64,000 bases of DNA, taken from Glycine soja (taxonomy: Eukaryota > Streptophyta > Magnoliopsida > Fabales > Fabaceae). The notes under the pieces are model-generated. The model made no database searches, had not been told where the DNA came from, and saw only the letters and a list, made by a program, of their open reading frames with translations. Below are positions 1-10,859 of this stretch, piece by piece. Each line of letters starts with the position of its first letter. Within the stretch, counting starts at the first letter, position 1. The stretch is taken from the NCBI RefSeq assembly GCF_004193775.1, contig NC_041011.1, positions 39,749,167 to 39,813,166 on the forward strand. Direction: 5' to 3'. Position numbers and translations under genes: made by a program.

Positions 1-801
1 CAAAAATTGTCTCATTGAAGGTGCTGTCGACTTCATATGGGGCAGTGGACAATCTTATTTTGTGGTATTTAACATGTACTAATAAATTAACATGGCCATG
101 TCAAATTGTTTTGTTCTTTCTCATCAAATTAACTAACTAATTTCGAGCATTTACTTTAATTTAATGTAGGATTGTGTGCTCAATGTGACTTCTTCGGGTT
201 CCATAACAGCACAAGGACGCAGTTCAAATAGCGACCCAAGTGGTTTTGTGTTCCAACGAGGTTCTGTGGTTGGTAGCGGGAGCGCGATATTAGGGAGAGC
301 CTATGATCGTTGTTCTAGAGTTATATTTTATGACACAAACTTGGGATCTGTGGTTGACCCTCAAGGATGGAATGCTTGGCATTATACAAAACATGAGTAC
401 GATTGATTCCTTTAGCATAACTAGCAATTTTATGTCTTCAACTTTAAAATATATCATGATAATTAATGCATTTTGTGGCAACACAGGAGAATGTTTATTA
501 ACTATAAGAACTTAAAAAGATAAATTTTAAAATTATAAGGACTCAATAGTTAATTAAATATTTTTTATGTAACCATTTCATTTCATGTTAGTTTGTAACA
601 TTCTCAAGATTAACTAGTAAAACAAATTTATGCAGGGATTGCATTTACTACGCTGAGGTTGGATGTACGGGTGTAGGTGCTAATACTTCCAAACGCGTTC
701 CTTGGAGAAAGAAATTGACAATCTCAGAATTCAGACAACAATTTTCGACGTCAGTGTTCATCGACCACGAAGGCTGGCTCTCAAAAATACCATTGAACTG
801 A
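1..801 (+). CDS. Pectinesterase, 3' part only (last three exons)
   Basis: Partial gene entering from the left edge. Exons 1-64, 170-396 and 636-801 (stop TGA 799-801) join in phase. Exon 1 carries the family motif VDFIWGSG with an active-site Asp. Exon 2 carries GSITAQGR, then [13 protein letters not shown] and DPQGWNAW, which hold the conserved substrate-binding Arg and Trp. The last exon ends [14 protein letters not shown]. Known for the family: demethylesterification of cell-wall homogalacturonan in the apoplast (CE8 right-handed beta-helix). The C-terminal end resembles plant pectinesterases that lack the long N-terminal inhibitor-like pro-region, but the N-terminus is outside the window, so the subgroup is inference. 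The donor of exon 2 (CATGA|gtacga) was chosen because only it gives [12 protein letters not shown] in phase. No frameshift or stop is seen. Confidence 0.93.
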
Positions 802-2265
802 AGACATCTTTTTATTACTGTTTAGCCAACTTGTTTTGTGGATAAATATAAATATCGTGAAAAAGCTAGGATGGTGTTAATTTCAACATTATTTCGACTA
901 AGCATGTAAATAATGTTTTATGTTAAAGTGTTTGAAAATTAAAGATTTAGAGCATAAGACTGTACAAGTTATTAATGATGTAAATTGTAGATAAGTCGTG
1001 AAAATTATTATAAATTATTAAGAAGAGTTACTAGTAGTTAGGAATCTTTATAAATACTTGTTTATTCATAGAGTACCTTCATAGTTTTCTTTTAAATTTG
1101 TTGTCATTTTCTCTAAACTTTCATCATCTTCTTTGGATCTCAATATTTTTTTCTTTTCTCTTTCCCAAAATTAATTACTTTTTTTTTAATTTTCTGTACC
1201 TTTCTATTCTCTCACTTTATTTTCTTCTACATTCTCTATTCTTAATTTGCTCTAATGATCAATTTGCACATTACTTTCTATTATATTCTTTATCGACAAA
1301 ATTTTAACATATTAACCCATGATAAAAGACTCATTGAGATGGATAAAAGATTTTCAAAAGAAATATATATGTTTTCTACCTCAAATATCTATCTATGAGA
1401 TTATATTTGTTTACAAAAACAAATACAAAATTTTCGTTTGGAGAATTAAGTTTTAGCTATGTAATTCTGTGTGGGTCTTCAAGGGAAAACTTGTATTATT
1501 TTTCAATTCTTTTTATTTTACATTATTTATGGGATTTTGAATCGAAATTGTTGGTTCGCCATATGTACATGTCAATGAAATTAAGAAATCATTTTCTTTC
1601 AAATTTTTTGTTACTTTAATTTTCTCCTCATGCTAGTATTTAAACAAATGTAGTAGTAGTTTTGTCAATTAAAGAAAATTTATTTGGAATATAGGTCATG
1701 CAGAAGATATGGGAAAGTTGTTGTTTATTTATTTAAAGAAGACAAAATAGATAACTTCATTCCTCTAAATGAAAAAAAAAAACAAAAAAAAACTCAACTT
1801 AAACTTATTATACAAAAGAGAAAAATCCATAACTATCAAAGGTGCCTGCACCATCGTCATAATTAAATACTACTAAAAAATGGGTTAGTGAACGGATAAA
1901 CAATACAAAGTTTCAAGATTGTCTTATGGATTCTGGTGAAAATTATGTGTCCAAGATCCGTTATGCATAATCGTAGTTATAATGGGTTCACAGGTTGACC
2001 CAAAAGCAAAATTGAAAAGGATAAAAAGAAATATAGCCAACTTTACACTTTATCTGCAAAGAATGATACAAAAACATAGTACTTATATAAGTCAACTAGC
2101 TAAAGTCACATACTCTCCTGTTATAAATAAAAAATAAAATACATAATTTGGAGAGTGAGTTTCTGACTATTCCTCCTCTCAATTACACATTTTCAATATT
2201 TTTTTTCTTATTCTTAATCAGATGTTTATTTTAATTTTTACACACTACTTCCAACACTACTAGCT
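802..2265. other. Intergenic, 3' flank of the pectinesterase gene
   Basis: AT-rich DNA. The first few hundred bases are probably the pectinesterase 3' UTR. The short open frames at 1098-1619 are T-rich and low-complexity, with no recognisable domain. No RNA gene or complete repeat was recognised. Confidence 0.5.
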
Positions 2266-2273
2266 AAAAAATG

Positions 2274-3540
2274 TGACTTTTTTACTATTTAGGGATATTT
2301 TTTTCAATTTTTTAAATTGGGAATCATTTTTAAATAATTACCCAAAAAGGGATAAGTCGTAAAAGATATCACAATTTATGGGTTAGAAATTGTGAAACAT
2401 GTTACGATCTCGTATTTTTTTTCAACTAAGTTGTAAAATTATCTACAACTTTAGTTAATTTTTTTTGCTTTTACGATATCAAAGTTGTAAAATAAAATTT
2501 TCATTTTGTGACTTTAAAGTTGTAAAACCTTTTTTTAAATGTTAAAGTTATTTGTTTTTTTTAAATAATAGTTTTTTATATTTTTTTACGGTTTTTAAAA
2601 AAAATCAATTATGAAAAATTTATTTATTTAATTGTCAAATAAATAATTTTAATTTTACTTATTACTATTTTTATTTAATATGGTTTTATTTTATATGTTG
2701 TTAATCTATTTTAATGTTTTTTTATTTAAAATTTAGATAATCTATTAATAAAAAATAGATACTAAAATTAAAAATAACATAATACATTAATATAAAATTA
2801 ACAACACAAATTAGAGAAAAACATAAAAAATAGAAATTATATTAGACATGTACTTGTTTATATGAACAATTAGTACGATTATGTTTTTCACTTATACACA
2901 ATTAACATTTCATAAGTCTATTTGAAATTGGTTCGTCCATTTCATTATATATTGAAGTTCATACTAAAATTAAAAATAACATAATATATTAATTTTAGTA
3001 TGTATTTTTATTGATAGATTATCTGAATTTTAAATAAACAAAATATTTAAATAAAACAATATTAAAAATATTTAATATATTTTAAATAATAAAGCATTAA
3101 AATAAATTAATAACATATAAAATAAAATCATAAAAAAATATACATCATATTAAATAAAAACTATTAATAAATAAAATTAAAATTATTTATTTGACAATTA
3201 AATAAATATTTTTTTTATAATTTGGAAAAATTAGAAAAAAAACCATAAAAGATAAAAACTATTATTTTTTAAAAACGAAAAATAACTTTAACATTAAAAA
3301 AAATATTTTACAGCTTCAAAGTTGTAAAACCAAAAACAAAATAAAAAAAAAGTTTTTACAACTTTGAAGTCATAAAAGTAAAAAAAAAATTACTTATAAC
3401 TTTAAAATCGTAAAAAAGAATTAACTAAAATCATAAATAATTTGACGACTTAAGCTAAAAAAAATACAAAATTTTTTAGATAATTATTTTAAAACGGTCC
3501 CAATTAAAAAAAAAAATACCCGTAAACAGTAAAAAAGCCA
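2274..3540. mobile_element. Long-TIR foldback element, about 1.27 kb, non-coding
   Basis: The two halves are inverted copies of each other. The left end reads TGACTTTTTTACTATTTAGG; the right end, reverse-complemented, reads TGGCTTTTTTACTGTTTACG. The match continues through paired landmarks: ...CAAAGTTGTAAAA at about 2483 and 3313, AATTGTCAAATAAATAATTT at about 2630 and its complement at about 3185, and GATAATCTAT at about 2736 and its complement at about 3012. Arms are about 500-580 bp. AAAAAATG occurs directly outside both ends (2266-2273 and 3541-3548), an 8-bp target-site duplication. No transposase frame is present, so it is a non-autonomous element. An 8-bp duplication fits hAT; a 9-bp reading with one mismatch would fit Mutator. 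Confidence 0.75.
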
Positions 3541-5024
3541 AAAAAAATGTCCCGATCAACCATCTCAAACTATGATTCTTTTTATTTTTGTTTGAATATG
3601 TGATTTTCTTATTTGTCTATCCCTTTTAATTCTTCATCTTTTATCTCTATCTTTAAATTTAATTTCAATAATATTTAAAATAAATTATTAATAATTAAAA
3701 ATAACTCTATATTACAATTTAGGTTAGCTGTTATAAATCTAAAATAAAATTTATATATTTAAAAATATTTATTTATTATAAATTTTAATTATAATATTTA
3801 TACTATATACATATAAAAATGTCTCCCAAAAGAAATGTTTACAAGTGACATCTTCAAGAGTTCTAATCCATAATTTTTTTTGAATTTCTTAAAAGAAAAT
3901 TCATTTGATATTAAAATGTCTAAATTTATATATATAATAATTGTAATGTAATTATAAATATTATAGTTATAATAATGAAAGTGATTAGCAATTATTTATA
4001 ATAATTGTACATGTATTATAATTTTTTGTACTACGTATTATACTTATTGTTAATATTATTAATAAATCAATTATTCATTAACATATGGAATTAAAAAAAA
4101 ACTCATTGCATACATAATAATTTATGCATTATTATTTGCATGTAAAATAATTTTACGACATGGAAAAGAAATATTTATATTCTGATTAAGCATAATTTTA
4201 CAATCAATTTTATAGGTAATCATGAGAATTATTACATCCATTTTTAATTCAAATAAAGTTAGAAAATAAAAAGGCAACCAAGGAAAGATAAATGTTAAAA
4301 GTAAATAATTCTATTTTTTTTAATTGAAAAATACATAATTGTATGATAAAATATGCTATTATAAATTGTCATATGAACTGAAGGTAGCCATAATTAATTT
4401 ATATTTATTTTTTCCTGGATAAAAAACTATGTGTATCTACCAACTCATTGTAATTCAATAAATTAAAAAATATTTTAAATATTCAACATGAAGTACTCAA
4501 TTCTTCTTTTTTAAAACATTTAATTAGTTTAAAGTAATTAGGAGTAATATATATTTTAATTAGGATTAATTACTAACGTTAGTATATTTTTTATTCAAAA
4601 TTACAATGTATTCAAATTAAGATAAAATATAAATATTTCATTGACTAAACATAAATTTAAGTCTTATTCGTTCAAAAATAAATTTAATTCTTAATTTTAT
4701 TACGCAATAATAATTAATAACTCAAAAATCATTATGTTTATGATACATTATTGATATTTAGAACAAAAATATTAATTTTAGTTTATAATTCCTAATTCAA
4801 AATTTTAAAAATTCTCATATGTTAAAAGTTTAAAATATTTTATATCATTTTTCAGAAAAATTAACATATATATTGTGAACGACAGACTCGCTTGAATTAA
4901 AGTTTAAATTTAAAAATGTCACTTTAAAAATATATATTTTTTAATTTTTTATTATAGCTAACAACTTTCAGTTTAGATTGTCTGGAGTGTTTTTTTTTCC
5001 AATAATCATTTAATAGAGAAGTTA

Positions 5025-5027
<3 letters not shown>
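3541..5027. other. AT-rich intergenic DNA
   Basis: About 1.5 kb of very AT-rich sequence with no open frame of note. No family of repeat was recognised. Confidence 0.5.

Positions 5028-5085
<58 letters not shown>
5028..5085. repeat. (AT)29 microsatellite
   Basis: Uninterrupted AT dinucleotide run of 58 bp. Length is likely polymorphic between accessions. Confidence 0.97.
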
Positions 5086-5089
<4 letters not shown>

Positions 5090-5127
5090 CTAAAATATAT
5101 GATATAAAAATATTTAGAAACAAACTT

Positions 5128-5159
5128 TACCCGTGCATGACAGGGTCACCACACTCTAG
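5128..5159 (+). mobile_element. Possible Helitron 3' terminus (degraded hairpin plus CTAG)
   Basis: An imperfect hairpin, ACCCGTGCATGACAGGGT (5129-5146), is followed about 10 bp later by CTAG and then T. This matches the usual layout of plant Helitron 3' ends (GC-rich hairpin, short spacer, CTRR, insertion before T). The hairpin has several mismatches and no 5' TC end was located, so this is a candidate only. Confidence 0.35.
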
Positions 5160-5245
5160 TAATTTATATATATTAAAATTCTTTATTGTAAATTTTAATA
5201 TATCCCAAAATACTAATAGAATAAAGCCTATCTACAGATTCAATT

Positions 5246-5308
5246 CACTCATAGTCAACAAGAAATATCAAGTCAATACGTCACTCATAGTCAACAAGAA
5301 ATATCAAG
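5246..5308. repeat. Direct repeat, 27-bp units at 36-bp spacing
   Basis: The unit CACTCATAGTCAACAAGAAA... occurs at 5246-5272 and again at 5282-5308, separated by 9 bp. A recent small duplication just upstream of the SINE-like stretch. Confidence 0.85.
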
Positions 5309-5317
5309 GGGTACTAG

Positions 5318-5402
5318 AAGATTTAGATGAATTGATTGAATAAATTATATGAGTTATTATAAATCTGTACCTATTTTATTTTCTATTAGAGAGATAAAAA
5401 AA
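5318..5402 (+). repeat. SINE-like 3' segment with A-rich tail
   Basis: The stretch AATTGATTGAATA... TGAGTTAT..TAAATCT... TTTTCTATT ending in an A-rich run aligns with a similar stretch at 16882-16970. The latter has a tRNA A-box-like start (TAGCGCAATTGATTGAG). Two dispersed copies sharing a tRNA-like head and an A tail suggest a tRNA-derived SINE family. Inference from two copies only. Confidence 0.4.
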
Positions 5403-5500
5403 AATAAAAATCAAGGGCTTATCAAGGAGGGTCCAAATCACTTGAACCAAAAAACAGAGTTTGCTTCACTGTCACCACTTTTCCCAATTGGCCCGATTGA

Positions 5501-5579
5501 GGCCCATGAAAACGATGGGCTTCAAGGTCTATCCGTTGTTTGTCTGGGCTCATCCAAAACGTTAGAAAGTGACTGGGCC
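5501..5579 (+). promoter_or_regulatory. Cluster of site II (TGGGCY) elements upstream of the IREG3-like gene
   Basis: GGCCCA at 5501-5506, TGGGCT at 5516-5521, TGGGCT at 5545-5550 and TGGGCC at 5574-5579, about 530-610 bp before the ATG at 6113. Such TCP-bound site II clusters are typical of promoters of growth-linked and organelle-protein genes in plants. Function here is inferred. Confidence 0.55.
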
Positions 5580-5725
5580 GCCTCGAAGCACCAGTGTTAG
5601 TTTGTGGAATCCTACATCGCTACATGGCACATTTAACAGCGGAAGTCAAATCATCATTGTCATGAATCAAAATCAAAGTCCAAACCAAACACGAAAAAGG
5701 ACGTGCTACGCGATAAAACGACACT

Positions 5726-5735
5726 GCCACGTGGC
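5726..5735. promoter_or_regulatory. G-box (GCCACGTGGC)
   Basis: Perfect 10-bp palindrome around CACGTG, 378 bp upstream of the IREG3-like start codon. In plants this is a bZIP/bHLH site (light, ABA or iron-related bHLH factors). The occupying factor is unknown. Confidence 0.55.
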
Positions 5736-5997
5736 TGCACAAAAATTCTCTTACGTAATGGTTTCACAAAACACAAGTAGTAGAGAAAAAAAATGGCCAC
5801 ACAAACAACACTAGTTGCGCACTCCGCCGAAGCACACACGACGAAATTTCAGGCTAAGGCTGCACGCTTCTTTCCACATTACAGATAAGGCGCTTGCGAA
5901 ATATCCCCAACGAAATTTTAATCTCATCGCGATTCCGCAAAAGAAAAGAAAAGAGTGTGTGGTGTCGGGGATGAACATACATTGAGGCAAAAGTGTT

Positions 5998-6019
5998 TCT
6001 TTTCTTTTCTTTTCTTTTC
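5998..6019. repeat. (TTTTC)n microsatellite in the 5' leader region
   Basis: Four to five TTTTC units about 95 bp before the IREG3-like ATG, probably in the promoter or 5' UTR. Confidence 0.8.
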
Positions 6020-6112
6020 TGCGCAGTTATTATTATTTTAGGACTGCAACTGCATGAGTTGGACAAAACCGAGCAAGATTGGTAGCTTGAAGTTCTACAA
6101 GCTTCAGCAACT

Positions 6113-9100
6113 ATGGCTATTGCTACGGCCACCCTCTCTCTCCATTTCGCCAAAATTCCCATTCGTCAAACGCATTCATCTTCTCCAATACGCCATCGCA
6201 TCCCTTCTGGTCGACGGTTGAATCTCTATTACCCTCGCACTTCCCACAGGTTAGTTTTTTTTTTTTTTTTTGTTCCTCGTTAAATGAAATTAAAATTTCG
6301 AACTTGGATTCTGGGTTAAACGTTAATTGTTAACGGTTTTTGTTTGTTATCTCTTTCTGCTTTTTTGGTTACAGATTTGCGTGTTTTGGTTCCAAGTGTT
6401 CACTGACAGACACTGATGTGCATTTGGTTCATGTTACCACGGATGAGGATGAGGCTCAGGGAAGAGGGGTGGTTGAGCCTCACTGCCCGGTGCCATTTGT
6501 TAAACTCAATACTGATATTCTCGAGACTGAGTCTTTGAACTTGCTCGCAGAAGCCACATTTGTAGATACTCTCTTGACTGCATTGCCTGTAGGTTTTTTA
6601 TACCAAGTTTTGGGGGTTGTTAAGTATTGCTCACAGTTTCTCATCTTCCTATGGTGTGTTCTGCAGGTTTTGTCCGAGGAGGAGCAGCACGCCCTATCTG
6701 CTACTCCGGCTCACCCGGCTGGTTTACACGGTGGGATGTTTTCTAACATTTTTATTTGAGTTATGACAATGTTGTCCTAGTTCTATTATTACTAAGTCTT
6801 GTATTGACTTTAATTTCTTAGAATTTAGACTTAGGGTCTAACTCAATTCCACAAAACCAGCTTGTACAATGAGGATTGCCCAAGCTTTATAAGCTCTAGT
6901 TCGGTCTTATCTATAGTTGATGTGTGTTGCAACCCCTAAGAGCTGACATCCTGACGGCTGCACACTAAGACACTTTACTCAGCCTTTCAGCCCCTTTGTA
7001 GGTAGTCCTTTTCGATGCATTGGCAACCGACTATGCAATTAAAGTGGGCTAGGGGTAATGGTAATTAAGGTGGCTTTCCTACACTTAAGAGTTTTCTTTT
7101 ATTAGGGTGGGTGGGAGTTAAAATGAATATGTAAAAGATTGAATACAGGCCTGAGTCAAAATTCCCTTGTTTACTATTGGAATGGAAAGCATTAAAAACT
7201 GTCTTTTGCATGGTTGGTATCAATTGATATTGATATGGCTTTTCTTTTATTTAATATGGCTTCATCGATCACTTTCTTTAACCTCAAAAGTGCTCTTACA
7301 AGCCTGGCATTGCAATCCAGTAAATACAGTTTATTATAGCTGTTATCTTCTTTGAGTTGATCAAAATCAAGCTTGTCTAAAAATTGTTTGATGCTTATCT
7401 TGTCCAATTATTTTATTCTGTGTCTTTTGCCATCTACATTATTGATGACTGTGATGTTGAATCATCTAAGCTTCTCTTAACTTGAAGATTATATATTTTC
7501 AGCTTTTTATGCTAGTTGCTTAACTGCAAATGTAGTGGAGCAGCTTTGGAATTTTGCTTGGCCTTCTGCCATTGCCTTGATTCATCCAAGCCTTTTGCCA
7601 GTTGCTGTAATGAGTTTCTTCACCAAAGTGGCTATAATTGTTGGCGGTCCCTTGGTTGGCAAACTTATGGACCATTTTCCAAGAGTGTCTGCATATAATT
7701 GCTTAACCATTGTTCAGGCAAGTTGTTTGATAATCTATACAAACTATAAATTCAAGCAAGATATAGCTCTTTTCCTAAAAGTGATCATTCTTTCTAATTT
7801 CCAGGCAGCAGCTCAGTTGCTATCTGCAGCGATGATTATTCGTGCCCATTCTGTCCAACCTACTTCATTTTCTACACTGCTTCTGCGTCCCTGGTTTGTC
7901 ATATTGGTTTCAGCTGGGGCTATTGAGAGGCTTTGTGGAGTAGCTTTGGGGGTTGCAAATGAGCGTGATTGGGTTGTGCTGGTATTGTCATTCAGAGCTT
8001 CGTCTGTTCCCTTGACATGTGATTTGTAAATTGAAAAACTTGTGTTAAAATTAAATCTTGTTCTGATCCCTAGTGGCTTCTTTCCGCAGCTGGCAGGAGT
8101 GAATAGGCCTATTGCATTAGCACAGGCAAATGCTGTTCTAAATCGAATTGATCTCCTGTGTGAGGTAATTTTATTTTTTTAATATTTGCTATATGTTGAT
8201 TAGCTAGCTTATACATTTTCATGTTTACTGAGCTTGCAACCATTCCAGTTGAGTGAAATATTCAGGAATTGTCTTATGAAATATCAATTATGTTAACTCT
8301 ATCTTGGAAACTTATGAAATGTTTGTCTGCAGATAGCCGGGGCGATGCTGTTTGGATTCCTTCTTTCTAAATTTCATCCTGTAATCTGCTTAAAAGTTGC
8401 TTCTGGGTTAATGATGGGGCTTCTGCCTGTTACAGTAATTTCTCTGCCTTTCTTCTTGATCTATTACTTCCATAATTTGGAAGCTGAATTCATTTTTAAT
8501 CTCCGTTGTTATTTGCAGATTGTTTTCAATTATTTAACCAACAAGCTTTCCACCGGTGTTCTTGACCGACCTAAACCTTCACAAACCTGTTGCAGAACAT
8601 TTAATGAAGATTCTGCATTAGATGCCAGCAGTATAGGTATATTATTCTTTCTTTTGAGAATTATCTTTGTCTGGATATCTTAAGTATACTTACTTCCAGT
8701 TGCATCTACTGGCAAACCAGTGTTTAAAGGTCTGGAAGCCATCAAGCTCGGCTGGAAGGAGTATCTGGGTCAGCCTGTTCTCCCTGCTAGTCTTGCATGG
8801 GTGCTCCTCTGCTTTAACATTGTTCTCACGCCAGGCAGTTTGCTGACAGCATTTTTAACACAGCGTGGTATGTGAATATTTCCTCCGTAGTAGTGTAGTA
8901 CCTTTTTATCTTGGGAAATTTCTTTCACTTATAACGCGTATTTTGTTGCATAAAGAATATAGTGAAGCACCTGATTTCAAGTTTTTGAAAAACTTCCATC
9001 AATCATAAACTCATAATTGGTAGGGTTATCTATTTTCTTAATCGACAACCCTTTCATACTTTATTAGCTTGGACTAACATGTTCTCTTTGGTTACTCTTT

Positions 9101-10600
9101 TCAGTTATTACATTTGGCATCTATCATAAATGTTTAATTGATGTCTTTTAATACTGTTAATGTTTAACTGAGTGCTGTAATAAATGGTCAGAATTCAGAA
9201 AGACAGAAAGGAAAATGTACTAATGCAGCAGGTTTTGATGTAGGTTCATCGTGGTAGTCTCCAAAACTGTTTTGCCCATTAATCATTCTATTCCATATTT
9301 AGACCAATAATCATTGACATTCTGTAATTTCTTTTATCTTTACTTTTCCTTGGTTTTTACGGGGTGGGGATTAATTTTTTTTGGTATTTGTGCTAGGTCA
9401 AAAATTTATTTATTTTTTTCAATTTTTCTGCAGGCTTACATCCGTCAATCATAGGAGGATTCAGTGGAATGTGTGCTTTAATGGGTGTTGCTGCAACATT
9501 TGTGTCTTCAACTCTGGTCAAGCAATTTGGCATTTTAAAGGTTTCTTCTCTATCCTTTAATGTTTTATAATAATAATAATTATTATTATTATTATTTTGA
9601 TGAGCAAAAAAAAATGTTTTGTTATTTTTAAATTTTGCACACTGGAAACTTTGAGCCCTTATTTTTTATCAATTTGTTGAGAAGTTTTCTCTCTTTACCA
9701 GGCTGGGGCAGTTGGGTTGGTATTTCAAGCGTTACTTCTCAGCATGGCTGTTGCTGTATATTGGAGTGGAACAATTTCTCATCAGAGCCCTCTTCTTACT
9801 TTCCTATTTCTGATTGTAAGTCGCTAAAGTACTGTCACTTATAACATTGATGTTGAAGTTTATAAGTTAGAGTGGCCCAAAGCCCGTGTCCGAGTCCGTG
9901 CTTCATAGGGTTGATCCGACACTGATTCAAGTTCAGCTTACACTGAATTAGTGAGCTAAACTGTGACATGGAATGTTCAAGGTGGTTGGTTCTAAGGATG
10001 CTTTTTTAAACACTGATTATATCTTTTAAATTCTTATTTTCAGTACAATGTGCATTTCTTAGCAAACAAGACATAGCTTGAATTGTGTTGAAAAAAGTTG
10101 CAACAGGTCATTGAATATTTGTTGTTAAAATAGAAAAAGTTGGTACGAGTCCACAAGAGAGGAAAGGCTCTTAAGATGTCCCAAATTGCAACGTTTTATT
10201 CATTTTATGAAAATTTCAAACTTTGGATTTTTGACGTGAAACTAACTTTTGTCAAATTTGTTCACACTGAATTTTTGCACATAAACTGCTCTGCTTTTGT
10301 GTGCAGATTCTGTCACGGTTAGGACACATGTCATATGATGTTGTAGGGGCTCAGATTCTCCAGACAGGAATCCCATCATCCAAAGCAAATCTCATTGGGA
10401 CGACAGAGATTGCTGTTGCTAGTTTGGCGGAGTCTATAATGCTGGGTGTTGCAATAATTGCAAACGATCCTTCTCATTTTGGATGTTTAGCACTGTTGTC
10501 TCTTCTATCAGTAGTTGGTGCTGCCTGGATGTTCTGTAGATGGCTGTTGAATCCAACAGATGAACAAAAAAACCTTTTTTCTTATGATCCTCAGTTTTGA
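6113..10600 (+). CDS. IREG3: Solute carrier family 40 member 3-like, chloroplastic (IREG3/MAR1-type ferroportin-like transporter)
   Basis: Twelve coding exons: 6113-6249, 6375-6588, 6667-6730, 7503-7717, 7805-7981, 8090-8164, 8333-8434, 8519-8636, 8700-8867, 9434-9540, 9702-9815, 10307-10600. They give 1785 nt and 594 aa, close to what I recall for Arabidopsis IREG3/MAR1. Residues 1 to about 60 are Ser/Arg-rich and poor in acid, as in a plastid transit peptide. An acidic linker follows, then from about residue 139 a polytopic membrane domain with repeated hydrophobic segments (for example [20 protein letters not shown]) and a large hydrophilic loop at about 340-400. Known for the family: MAR1/IREG3 sits in the plastid envelope (related proteins also in mitochondria), affects iron homeostasis and admits aminoglycosides. 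Intron 4 uses a GC donor (CAG|GCAAGT). Start chosen as the first ATG heading the transit peptide. No disruption seen. Confidence 0.93.
6828..7075. repeat. Relic of an interspersed repeat inside intron 3 of the IREG3-like gene
   Basis: The block CTAACTCAATTCCACAAAAC..., AGGATTGCCCAAGC and TTATAAG...GTTGATGTG resembles, from memory, a sequence dispersed in many legume and other dicot genomes. Its composition is less AT-rich than the rest of the intron. Family not established. Confidence 0.35.
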
Positions 10601-10709
10601 TATTTATGTAAGTATCCCTGGACATAAACTACTGGCACTTGTCTAATTGTTTTCTTATGTTATATAGAAGAAAAAGTTTGGTGGGGGGCGGGGTGATATT
10701 TTGCCCTTA

Positions 10710-10856
10710 GGGTGTATTCGTTTGCAGAGAATGAGTGAAAAGGGGAGAAATGAACAGAAAATAACGTGGGACTCATACTTTTACATTCTACTTGAATTCA
10801 AAACTTTCATCTTTATTTTTTTTTTTCAATTTCTTTTCACCCTAACGAATGGATCC
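10710..10856. mobile_element. Tourist-like (PIF/Harbinger) MITE, 147 bp
   Basis: Left end GGGTGTATTCGTTTGC and right end (reverse complement) GGATCCATTCGTTAGG form terminal inverted repeats. TTA flanks both sides (10707-10709 and 10857-10859), the standard 3-bp Harbinger duplication. It starts 109 bp after the IREG3-like stop codon, so it may lie in the 3' UTR. Same length class as the element at 50195-50340. Confidence 0.75.
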
Positions 10857-10859
10857 TTA

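Noticed and set aside
5854..6162. 102-codon minus-strand frame over the IREG3-like first exon
   Set aside because: It is antisense to a well-supported transit-peptide exon and shows no domain; a shadow frame.
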